Origin: Verrucomicrobia bacterium UBA6015
GTDB taxonomy: Bacteria; Verrucomicrobiota; Kiritimatiellia; UBA8416
Direction: 5' to 3'
Assembly: GCA_002428045.1 (NCBI GenBank)
Contig: DIZZ01000028.1
Span: 1-15,342 of the forward strand
Length of the DNA stretch: 15,342 nt
Shown: positions 8,231 through 14,628 of the stretch, piece after piece
Layout of the letters: each line of letters starts with the position of its first letter
Numbering within the stretch: the first letter of the stretch is position 1
Notes under the pieces: model-generated
Seen by the model: only the letters and a program-made list of their open reading frames with translations
What the model was told of the DNA's origin: nothing
Databases searched by the model: none
Position numbers and translations under genes: made by a program

Positions 8231-8254
8231 ACAATTATCAGCCCTGCCAATCAA
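8226..8254 (-). promoter_or_regulatory. Candidate sigma70-type promoter of the giant gene
   Basis: On the minus strand TTGATT (8249-8254) and TATACA (8226-8231) are separated by exactly 17 nt, four of six matches to each consensus box. Transcription would start near 8219, leaving a leader of about 60 nt before the ribosome binding site. The -10 box overlaps one arm of an inverted repeat (8206-8230), which could be an operator. The assignment is by eye only. Confidence 0.4.
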
Positions 8255-8424
8255 CCCAAAATGCCCTAATCCTGCTGTTAGCACCGGGCGAGCCGACGAT
8301 AATCGTCACTTCCGGCCCATTCACCGATGGTACCGCAATGGCTTTAGGTGATACAGACTCGATTCGTCAGCGTAAATATGGTTGAAATTTGCTGGGCGGA
8401 TTTTTCTTGCATCGCTGGTGGGTT

Positions 8425-8465
8425 CATTTAACATATAGTCATAATGACTATTTGACCATTTAACA
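8425..8465. promoter_or_regulatory. Candidate operator of the toxin-antitoxin operon
   Basis: A perfect 17-bp palindrome, ATAGTCAT-A-ATGACTAT (8435-8451), is bracketed by two exact copies of CATTTAACA (8425-8433 and 8457-8465) placed 32 bp apart, about three helical turns. It lies 14-54 bp before the antitoxin start. Phd/YefM antitoxins usually bind short palindromes at their own promoter, so this is the natural autoregulatory site. A weak promoter, TTGCAT (8407-8412) and TAACAT (8429-8434) with 16-nt spacing, would put the palindrome over the transcription start. Confidence 0.55.
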
Positions 8466-8478
8466 AAAGAGGTAGGTT

Positions 8479-8766
8479 ATGTCGCCGACGATTGAAGTTC
8501 CGATTGCCGAAGTGAAGAGTCGGTTTTCCGAGTATGCGTCGCGTAGTGCGCATTCCCATGAGCATTTTATCATTACCCGGCGCGGAAAGCCGCTGGCCGC
8601 ACTGGTGGGGCTTGATGACCTGGCACGGATTGATAGCCTTGAAACACGCCGCGGGCTTGCGCAGGCCATAGCAAGCTGGGAAGGCGCAGCCGAAGTTCGG
8701 GAGGGGGCAGAAGAAATCTATTCCATGCGCAGCCGGCAAGCGGAAGGGCGTCATGTATCTTTTTGA
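8479..8766 (+). CDS. Phd/YefM-family antitoxin
   Basis: A 95-residue protein. The first 50 or so residues show the Phd/YefM pattern: a start of the type IEVPIAEVKSRFSEY, then a strand like FIITRRGKPLAALVGLDDL, which forms the dimeric DNA-binding domain. The charged C-terminal part (EGAAEVREGAEEIYSMRSRQ) is the segment expected to fold onto the toxin and block its active site. AGAGGT at 8468-8473 serves as ribosome binding site. The stop overlaps the start of the toxin gene by 14 bp in another frame, the usual antitoxin-first coupling. It is likely autoregulated through the palindrome just upstream. Confidence 0.9.
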   Translation: MSPTIEVPIAEVKSRFSEYASRSAHSHEHFIITRRGKPLAALVGLDDLARIDSLETRRGLAQAIASWEGAAEVREGAEEIYSMRSRQAEGRHVSF

Positions 8767-9178
8767 TACCGATACGGTCATTGCACTGATCAAAGAGGCG
8801 GGCAAGGGAACCCTGACTGCGCGGATCGGGATAATTCCCTTTCATCAGCAATTCCTGTCGGCCATCTCACTATCGGAATTGGTATATGGTGCCCACTGTA
8901 GCGACAGGAAAGAGTATCATCTTGGCATGATTCGCGATGTGCTCCTACAAAACGTGCAGCTTGTATCATTTGATGCTCCTGCCGCTTATCAGGCAGGCCA
9001 ATTGCGTGCCGATCTGCGAAAACAGGGAACACCTATCGATTTCCCGGATCTACAGATCGCAGCCATTGCCCTGGCGCATCGCTTAACCCTTGTCACCGGA
9101 AATGTCCGGCATTTCGAACGCGTTCCTGGTTTGCAGGTTGAGAACTGGATTCGATCCACCTGTAGCCGCGCTCGATGA
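8753..9178 (+). CDS. vapC: PIN-domain toxin ribonuclease, VapC-type
   Basis: A 141-residue PIN-domain protein. The acidic residues that bind the catalytic metal are visible: D5/D7 in LFDTDTVIAL, E42 in SLSELVYG, D99 in FPDLQIAA, and a polar N117 in VTGNVRHFERV. Length and motif order match VapC endoribonucleases, which cleave structured RNA such as tRNA or rRNA; the target here cannot be told from sequence. The start overlaps the last 14 bp of the antitoxin gene, with GGAAGGG (8742-8748) as ribosome binding site, so translation is probably coupled. A Phd/YefM antitoxin paired with a PIN toxin is a known mixed combination. All motifs are present, so it looks functional. Confidence 0.9.
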   Translation: MYLFDTDTVIALIKEAGKGTLTARIGIIPFHQQFLSAISLSELVYGAHCSDRKEYHLGMIRDVLLQNVQLVSFDAPAAYQAGQLRADLRKQGTPIDFPDLQIAAIALAHRLTLVTGNVRHFERVPGLQVENWIRSTCSRAR

Positions 9179-9240
9179 GCGCCCCCGCATGACGCGCTAC
9201 CCACTACGCAAATGAAGCGGCCGCCTGTCTTGACTCTGTG

Positions 9241-11313
9241 TCAATTCGAGGAACGGTCGATTTCCCCCCGCAACTGGCGATACAGCGGGGCAAAACGCCC
9301 CGCGTTCCGGGTCCCGTCATCAGCAATCTCCATGGCTTTTCCGGGCTGTCCTGTCTGTATGTAGGACGTCATCAGGGCCTGATCGCATGCCACCCGATCT
9401 TCCGCCAGCATACGCGGGCGGGCAGCCAGCAGATACGGGATGGCCTCGGCCCATTCCCCGCGCAACTGGTACAGACGCCCGATGTAGCGCTCAGCAAAGC
9501 CGGACGTGGCCACACCATGCTGAACCAGGAAAATACCCTGCCGGATGGCGGTGGCCGCTAACTCGCGGTCGGCTTCCGTCAAGCCGGACAGTCGTTCCCG
9601 GCAAGCCAGCCTGAAATAGATATACTCCAGATGCCAGGACGTGAATTCGGGAACCTGCCGGGCGGCGATCGCATAGAGCTGCGAGGCCTCCTCGATGCGG
9701 TTCTCGCGCAATAGAACGCGGGCCGCCATACCGGCAATCGGACGCAAGGCCCCCGCATGCGGGGTCTCCGTCTGCCACTGGCGCACCGCCTCGAGAACAC
9801 CGGGCGACATCTGCGTCTCCGCCCGTTGGCAGGCGCGTTCATATCGATCAAGGATGGATGGATTGGAACGGCGCATGAACGGGATCCCGAACAGTACCCG
9901 CAGGGTGTGGTTGACTCGGTAATCATCATACGCATTCGCGCCCATCCTGCGGATCAGGACCGAATCCTCCGGAATGCGGGCACACGCCTCGGGGGAAATG
10001 CGTAAAGACTCCGTCAGCGTTTGCATCGCTTCCACGATTAGGCGTGCCGCCCTAGCCTGCCCGGTCAGGGATAAGTGTACATGGTCATCCATCAGCGCCC
10101 ATCCTGTCGCCCCCTCGATACTTTCTTGCCGGAACAGCTCGGCAATATCGCATAAAACCGTATTTCGCTGCCGCGCCGCGAGGCGAATCGCCGACTCCGT
10201 CCCGGAGACCGGCCGCCACGGCATCGTGTCGAGATCACGCGCCGCCAAGAAGGACTCGCGTGCGCCTTGTCGATTCCCTAAAGCGACGCAAGCTCGCCCT
10301 ACCAGGAAATGCGCGGTTGCATGGCGTTGAGCGAGATCAACCGCCCGCTTGAATAGCGCCTGCGCCTCGGCGGGGTTTTCCGCCAGTTGCGCGATGCCGT
10401 CCCGCAAAAAGGACTGGAGCTCGCCGAGCTGACCTTGAGTCAGCCCCGTCACATCATCTTCCCCCAAGGGGGCCAACCCCGACTCGTTGCTTGCCGTGGT
10501 GCAGACGATAGACGGAATACCCGCCGCCGCGACCTGATCCAGCATATCGCCCAGAAAGACGGATAGATTACGCCCGGCCGCCTCACGCAAACGGGATGCC
10601 TTTGGAATAACGACCTGCCCGATCATTTCCTCCATGAGCGTCTGATCGCTCTTCTTCCCCTCATGAATCCAGTCGTTACCCCACTGGACCAGTGCAAGCC
10701 CCCTGAGCGTACGCAGGGTACGCAACGCCCAGGGCGGCAACGTACCGGCGGCATTGATCGAGCCGGTTCCATAAGCGCCGAAAAACTCATTGTTGCCGAC
10801 ATAGAACACAACCAGGTCCGGATCGAATCTCAGGGCATCCCGCACCTGATAAACCAGGGGGAAGCTAGCGACCGCCGTGGTCCCCAGGTTAATCACCTCG
10901 ATCCTCCGGTCAGGCCAGACGGATTGCAACATCTCCTGCATAAAGGCCGACAAGGAAAGGTTGCGAGGCTGGGGATAGCCCTTGGCAGCCGATTCCCCCA
11001 CCACGAAAATCCGGATAACCTGATCGGGCTTGGGCATCACCAGATTCGACTGCTCGGCATACCCCGGACGGTCTGGATTGGCAAAGAAATAGGGTTTGAA
11101 GGCCGCTGGCTCCACAATATGAAGCATCTCGCCAGACGCCAGACGCCCAGCCTCCCGGATAAACAGCGGATAGCCACCCAGCCCTTTGAGGCGAAGCAAG
11201 CATTCGATGCTCAACACGACCAGGAACGGCAGACTGGCGGCACACGCCTTGAACAGGCGCACCTTCCTTCGCGACAGGGATTCCTCCCGTGATTTTCCAG
11301 ACCCTCCCAGCAT
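9241..11313 (-). CDS. Membrane-anchored SGNH hydrolase-like protein with TPR repeats
   Basis: A 690-residue protein. After a basic N-terminus (SRRKVR) comes one membrane segment at about residues 20-42, so the rest should lie outside the cytoplasmic membrane. SGNH blocks follow in order: GES with S108 as nucleophile, N142 in VINLGT, GNNEF at 173-177, and the DxxH pair D410/H413 in MDDHVHLSLTG. Between blocks III and V, a TPR-like pair at about 309-362 interrupts the domain, and more TPR-like helices fill the C-terminus (about 520-685). SGNH enzymes of this kind add or remove acyl groups on glycans or lipids; the substrate is unknown. I chose the ATG at 11313, not a TTG at 11358, because it has a strong GGGAGG site 5 nt upstream and the TTG lies upstream of the proposed promoter's start point. 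The gene is divergent from the SxtJ/carbamoyltransferase operon, with which such proteins are often clustered. Confidence 0.85.
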   Translation of the reverse strand: MLGGSGKSREESLSRRKVRLFKACAASLPFLVVLSIECLLRLKGLGGYPLFIREAGRLASGEMLHIVEPAAFKPYFFANPDRPGYAEQSNLVMPKPDQVIRIFVVGESAAKGYPQPRNLSLSAFMQEMLQSVWPDRRIEVINLGTTAVASFPLVYQVRDALRFDPDLVVFYVGNNEFFGAYGTGSINAAGTLPPWALRTLRTLRGLALVQWGNDWIHEGKKSDQTLMEEMIGQVVIPKASRLREAAGRNLSVFLGDMLDQVAAAGIPSIVCTTASNESGLAPLGEDDVTGLTQGQLGELQSFLRDGIAQLAENPAEAQALFKRAVDLAQRHATAHFLVGRACVALGNRQGARESFLAARDLDTMPWRPVSGTESAIRLAARQRNTVLCDIAELFRQESIEGATGWALMDDHVHLSLTGQARAARLIVEAMQTLTESLRISPEACARIPEDSVLIRRMGANAYDDYRVNHTLRVLFGIPFMRRSNPSILDRYERACQRAETQMSPGVLEAVRQWQTETPHAGALRPIAGMAARVLLRENRIEEASQLYAIAARQVPEFTSWHLEYIYFRLACRERLSGLTEADRELAATAIRQGIFLVQHGVATSGFAERYIGRLYQLRGEWAEAIPYLLAARPRMLAEDRVACDQALMTSYIQTGQPGKAMEIADDGTRNAGRFAPLYRQLRGEIDRSSN

Positions 11314-11318
11314 ACGTT

Positions 11319-11324
11319 CCTCCC
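11319..11324 (-). promoter_or_regulatory. Ribosome binding site deciding the SGNH start
   Basis: GGGAGG on the minus strand lies 5 nt before ATG 11311-11313. The upstream in-frame candidates (ATG at 11331, TTG at 11358) have no comparable site. Confidence 0.75.
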
Positions 11325-11340
11325 AATCCATATCGACGGG

Positions 11341-11369
11341 ACGATACCGATTCAACAACGCAGCGTCAA
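11341..11369 (-). promoter_or_regulatory. Promoter of the SGNH hydrolase gene
   Basis: On the minus strand TTGACG (11364-11369) and TATCGT (11341-11346) are 17 nt apart, five and four of six matches to the sigma70 boxes. The start point near 11334 gives a leader of about 20 nt that just holds the ribosome binding site. Confidence 0.55.
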
Positions 11370-11382
11370 CCGTCTTTGGCTT

Positions 11383-11410
11383 TTGACATTTTGAACTGAA
11401 CGCCTAGAAT
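11383..11410 (+). promoter_or_regulatory. Promoter of the SxtJ-carbamoyltransferase operon
   Basis: A full-consensus -35 box TTGACA (11383-11388) is followed after 16 nt by TAGAAT (11405-11410), five of six matches. Its -35 box lies 13 nt from that of the leftward promoter, so the two are back to back without overlapping and could share an activator or local supercoiling. Confidence 0.7.
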
Positions 11411-11445
11411 CGGCATCGCATTGCAACCGAAGGATAAACAGCATC

Positions 11446-11895
11446 ATGCCCAAACAAGCCGCCAACATCATCTGGAACTGGAAAACCTCGCGCCATACGT
11501 CCGAGCAAGCCAAATCATCGCGACGGAAGCGACGCTGGCTGCAAACTGCGGGGATGATGGTGGCAAGCCTCCTGCTCTTTCGGTTTGGCGACCACCGCGT
11601 GTTCCCCATGCTCCTGTGGTCAGCAGCCGCTGTGGCACTGACCGGCCTTTGCTTCTCTGACCGGATTCTCCAAGGCATCGACAAAACCGAACGTGTGCTG
11701 GCGCGGTGGCTTGGCACCGGACTGACCTGGCTCCTGCTTGCCCCTTTCTTCTATACCGTCTTCGGGGTGGGGCGGCTCTGCCTGATCCTCACGCGCAAGG
11801 ATCGATTGCAACGCCAATGGGACCCGCAGGCAGCAACCTATTGGTGTGACCATGGCAACACAAAAGAACGTCCCCGCTACCAGGAACAATCCTGA
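11446..11895 (+). CDS. SxtJ-family membrane protein
   Basis: A 149-residue protein with a basic N-terminus (SSRRKRRW) and hydrophobic stretches at about 31-48, 52-71 and 88-115. The C-terminal pattern, LTRKDRLQRQWDPQAATYW at about 115-133, is the signature I associate with SxtJ proteins, named after a gene of the saxitoxin cluster whose biochemical role is unknown. These proteins commonly sit directly before a NodU/TobZ-type carbamoyltransferase, as here. GAAGGA (11429-11434) is the ribosome binding site at a rather long 11-nt spacing. The stop TGA shares its last base with the ATG of the next gene (TGATG), so translation is coupled. A role as membrane partner or docking factor of the carbamoyltransferase is inference. 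Confidence 0.8.
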   Translation: MPKQAANIIWNWKTSRHTSEQAKSSRRKRRWLQTAGMMVASLLLFRFGDHRVFPMLLWSAAAVALTGLCFSDRILQGIDKTERVLARWLGTGLTWLLLAPFFYTVFGVGRLCLILTRKDRLQRQWDPQAATYWCDHGNTKERPRYQEQS

Positions 11896-13709
11896 TGAAT
11901 ATTATCGGAATTAGCGCCTACTATCACGATGCCGCCGCCTGCCTGGTGCAGGACGGCCGGATTGTGGCCGCCGCGCAGGAGGAGCGTTTCACTCGCAAGA
12001 AACATGACGCCAGCTTTCCCATCAACGCCATCCGGTATTGCCTGGCCGAGGCGGGTTTGAGATCGGGCGACATGCTCGATGCGGTCGCGTTTTATGAAAA
12101 ACCGGTGCTCAAATTCAGCAGGATCCTTGAAACATACTTCAGTACGGCACCCAGGGGATTGGCATCCTTTCTCATGTCCATCCCGCTCTGGATGCGGCAA
12201 AAGCTCTGGATTCCGCTGGAGATCGAGAAGCAGTTCGATCAACTGGGCATCCGAATCAGGGACGAGGTCTACTTCCCGGAGCACCACGAGTCGCATGCCG
12301 CCAGCGCGTTTTTCCCGTCGCCGTTCCAGGAAGCCGCCATCCTGACGCTCGACGGAACGGGCGAATGGGCAACCAGCACCGTTGGCGTCGGTAAGGGGAA
12401 CCAGATCCAGATTCTCAAGGAAATGCGGTTCCCGCATTCGCTGGGACTGCTTTACTCCGCCTTCACCTATTTCACCGGATTCCGTGTCAATTCGGGCGAG
12501 TATAAGCTCATGGGGCTGGCACCCTTCGGCAAGCCCGTCTATAAGCAACACATCCTGGATCATCTGCTTGATCTTAAGGCGGATGGCTCCTTCCGACTCA
12601 ACATGGGTTATTTTGGTTATCTCGACGGACTGAAGATGACCAGCAAACGGTTTGAGGATCTCTTCGACGGACCACCACGCCAACCGGAATCGGCGATTTC
12701 AGAAAGGGAAATGAACCTGGCACGCTCCATCCAGGAGGTCACGGAGGAGATCGTTCTTAAGATCGCCTCCTACGCCCGGAACATCACGGGCTGCGAGGTT
12801 GCCTGCATGGCGGGAGGCGTCGCGCTCAATGGCGTAGCGAACGGGCGACTACTACGCGAGGGGCCGTTCAAGGACATCTGGATCCAGCCTGCGGCGGGCG
12901 ATGCAGGCGGCGCACTCGGGGCGGCACTCTCGGTCTGGTACACCTGCAAGAATCAACCGCGCACCGCCGATGGACGACATGACCGGATGCAGGGGGCTTT
13001 CCTCGGTCCGCAGTTTGACGACGATCAGATCGGTGAATTCCTTGCTCATCATGGCTATCCGTCACACATCCTGCAGGGGGATGCCGAGCGCGCCCGACGG
13101 ATTGCGGAACGAATTGCAGAAGGAGCGGTCATCGGGTGCGTTCAGGGACGAATGGAATTCGGACCGCGGGCACTCGGCAACCGCTCCATTCTCGGCGATG
13201 CACGGTCCCCGACCATGCAGTCTATCATGAACCAGAAGATAAAGCATCGCGAATCCTTCCGTCCATTTGCACCAGCATGCCTCGAAGAGCGTGCCGCTGC
13301 GTTCTTCGAGCTGGACCGGCCATCCCCCTACATGCAATATGTTGCCCTAGTCCGGGCGGAGCACCGTTATCCCGAGGACCAACAGACCGCGCATGATCTG
13401 GGCGAACGCATCCGCCAGGTTCGCTCCGACATCCCTGCCGTCACCCATGTTGATGGCTCGGCGCGCGTACAAACCGTGAGCTTCGAGTCGAATCCATTCT
13501 TTTACGGTATCATCAAGGCCTTCGAGGAACGAACCGGTGTCGGCCTCCTGATCAACACATCCTTCAATGTGCGCGGGGAACCGATCGTCTGCACCCCTGA
13601 AGATGCCTACCGCTGTTTCATGCGAACGGGTATGGACTGCCTTGTCCTTGGCTCCCGCATACTTTATAAAGCCGAACAACCTGCCTGGCAGGAACCGATG
13701 AAGGGATGA
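11895..13709 (+). CDS. NodU/TobZ-family O-carbamoyltransferase
   Basis: A 604-residue cytoplasmic enzyme of usual family length. The N-terminal Kae1/ASKHA-like domain opens with IIGISAYYHDAAACLVQDG. It carries the metal-binding cluster HHESHAA (H130, H131, H134), DGTGEW at 153-158, and the nucleotide-binding loops CMAGGVALNG (304-313) and GDAGGALGAAL (335-345). The C-terminal YrdC-like domain has GRMEFGPRALGNRSILGDAR (418-437) and the HRESFRPFAPA segment (451-461). Members form carbamoyl-adenylate from carbamoyl phosphate and ATP and transfer the carbamoyl group to a hydroxyl, for example on Nod factors, antibiotics or saxitoxin. The acceptor here is unknown; a sugar on an exported glycan is my inference from the membrane and SGNH neighbours. 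All major motifs are intact. Confidence 0.93.
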   Translation: MNIIGISAYYHDAAACLVQDGRIVAAAQEERFTRKKHDASFPINAIRYCLAEAGLRSGDMLDAVAFYEKPVLKFSRILETYFSTAPRGLASFLMSIPLWMRQKLWIPLEIEKQFDQLGIRIRDEVYFPEHHESHAASAFFPSPFQEAAILTLDGTGEWATSTVGVGKGNQIQILKEMRFPHSLGLLYSAFTYFTGFRVNSGEYKLMGLAPFGKPVYKQHILDHLLDLKADGSFRLNMGYFGYLDGLKMTSKRFEDLFDGPPRQPESAISEREMNLARSIQEVTEEIVLKIASYARNITGCEVACMAGGVALNGVANGRLLREGPFKDIWIQPAAGDAGGALGAALSVWYTCKNQPRTADGRHDRMQGAFLGPQFDDDQIGEFLAHHGYPSHILQGDAERARRIAERIAEGAVIGCVQGRMEFGPRALGNRSILGDARSPTMQSIMNQKIKHRESFRPFAPACLEERAAAFFELDRPSPYMQYVALVRAEHRYPEDQQTAHDLGERIRQVRSDIPAVTHVDGSARVQTVSFESNPFFYGIIKAFEERTGVGLLINTSFNVRGEPIVCTPEDAYRCFMRTGMDCLVLGSRILYKAEQPAWQEPMKG

Positions 13710-13714
13710 AACCC

Positions 13715-13879
13715 ATGCGCTTTCTAAAACACCTTGCAAGACTCCTTCGTGAGTTTCTCAGCTTCGCCATCCATCATAAAGCCTGGTGGATTATCCCGAT
13801 CGCCATCATCCTGCTGCTGATGGCCCTTGTCATTTTTATCGGCCAAAGCACCGCACCTTTTCTCTACCCAGTGTTCTAG
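13715..13879 (+). CDS. Small DUF5989-like single-pass membrane protein
   Basis: A 54-residue protein beginning 5 nt after the carbamoyltransferase stop, with AAGGGA (13701-13706) 8 nt before the ATG. The N-terminal third is amphipathic and basic (MRFLKHLARLLREFLSFAIHHKAWW). Residues 24-43 form one membrane helix rich in Ile and Leu, and the tail STAPFLYPVF ends with aromatic residues. Size, pattern and position right after an SxtJ-carbamoyltransferase pair match the DUF5989 family, whose function is unknown. It closes the operon. An alternative is a generic small membrane peptide, but the tight spacing and context favour a conserved partner. Confidence 0.82.
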   Translation: MRFLKHLARLLREFLSFAIHHKAWWIIPIAIILLLMALVIFIGQSTAPFLYPVF

Positions 13880-14108
13880 GAATCAGGAGCATCAAGAGAC
13901 CGTCCTTTTGGGAACTTGCTCCCTGTTCATGACTACACTACACGCTTTTCTTGCCCGGCAGCTTGAAGGGCTGCATGGTGGCCTCATCGCAAATAGTTTT
14001 ATTACCAACAAATCATGCAACTGCGGAACCCATACATTTTCCGATGAGATCAGGACGTCTGAATCACGCACCGCCATGCGGAGTGAGGGTCAGCAGTTAT
14101 TGGGTGCC
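13880..14108. other. Non-coding spacer after the carbamoyltransferase operon
   Basis: About 230 bp between the end of the rightward operon and the stop of the GH3 remnant on the other strand. I see no domain, no clear hairpin terminator and no RNA gene here. Short open frames on both strands lack recognisable sequence. Confidence 0.5.
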
Positions 14109-14348
14109 CTATCCTACCCTCAACACGGTCGAGATCGCACCACTGGCCGGATCATCCGGTTGACCACCGCCGACCGAAATACGGAAATCACCGGGCTCCA
14201 GGAACGGCGTACCATCATCCGTATAACAGACAAACTGATCCGGCTTGAGCGTGAAGTTAACCGTCTTCGTCTCACCCGCCTTGAGCGAGACACGCGCAAA
14301 CCCTTCCAGATGATGCCGCGCACCGGGACCGTAAATCGGTATAGGCAA
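14109..14348 (-). pseudogene. GH3 glycosidase remnant, C-terminal fibronectin III-like end
   Basis: The frame reads a segment like HHLEGFARVSLKAGETKTVNF, then FTLKPDQFVCYTDDG, EPGDFRISVGG and a stop at 14109. This is the end of the FnIII-like domain that closes many GH3 beta-glucosidases and xylosidases. The family has over 600 residues before this point. Here the frame begins only about 30 bp upstream, and the preceding GH3 piece is in a different frame with most of the C-terminal sandwich domain missing. It is therefore a decayed relic, not a gene. Confidence 0.75.
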
Positions 14349-14359
14349 ACTGGGTGTCG

Positions 14360-14476
14360 CTCAGGCAGACTGATCCTGGTGCGGTCGCCGCCACCATCAG
14401 ACAGGGCCACGCCACCCTCCTCGCCTTCCAGCTCGGTCGTATTACCCAACACCACGACAAGGGCATCGGTTAGCGG
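14360..14476 (-). pseudogene. GH3 glycosidase remnant, internal piece
   Basis: About 39 codons read LTDALVVVLGNTTELEGEEGG and then DGGGDRTRISLPE. This matches the GH3 C-terminal sandwich segment normally written ADAVVVVLG...LEGEEG...DRT.L.LP. The stretch between the LPE end and the FnIII end in the next fragment is almost all deleted, and the two pieces are in different frames. Upstream the match stops abruptly and switches to an FAD-oxidoreductase tail. Confidence 0.72.
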
Positions 14477-14483
14477 ACGGATC

Positions 14484-14621
14484 CTCGCCCATCGCCAGGT
14501 AGACCGGCATGACCCTCGTATTGCTTTGCACAACATGATCCGTGGAAATGCAGCGGCCGGCGACCAACAGGTTAACCACGCCTTTTGGCGTCAACGTGAT
14601 GTTTTTCAGGGAGAACCCGCT
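14484..14621 (-). pseudogene. FAD-dependent oxidoreductase remnant, C-terminal piece
   Basis: About 46 codons read LTPKGVVNLLVAGRCISTD and then HVVQSNTRVMPVYLAMGE. This is the C-terminal FAD-binding signature of the PF12831-type FAD-dependent oxidoreductases (VDNLLVAGRCIS...RVMP..MA.GEAAG) that are frequent in PVC genomes, often next to glycosidases. The conserved A-A-G after GE is missing and is replaced at once by GH3 sequence in another frame. The N-terminal FAD domain is absent; the intact BNR-type gene ends 7 bp upstream. Confidence 0.72.
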
Positions 14622-14628
14622 TACCCGA

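Larger units (their letters stand above)
8157..8478. other. Intergenic region between the giant gene and the toxin-antitoxin pair
   Basis: About 320 bp between two divergently oriented genes. The left part (8157-8260) carries the giant-gene ribosome binding site and candidate promoter. The right part (8400-8478) carries the antitoxin control region. Between them (about 8265-8395) I see no gene. A plus-strand open frame ending at 8385 has no recognisable domain, lacks a convincing ribosome binding site and overlaps the start of the giant gene, so I do not call it. Confidence 0.6.

Noticed and set aside
8071..8385. A 104-codon plus-strand frame spanning the giant-gene start and the intergenic region
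   Set aside because: It overlaps the signal peptide and promoter of the giant gene, has no clear ribosome binding site and no recognisable domain.
9179..9240. Terminator between the convergent toxin and SGNH genes
   Set aside because: The 62 bp contain no hairpin followed by a T run on either strand that I could support.
11314..11358. N-terminal extension of the SGNH protein from TTG at 11358
   Set aside because: No ribosome binding site, upstream of the predicted transcription start, and a much better ATG with GGGAGG lies at 11313.
11877..12683. A 268-codon minus-strand frame opposite the carbamoyltransferase
   Set aside because: It is antisense to a gene with strong family motifs, and its own sequence shows no recognisable domain.
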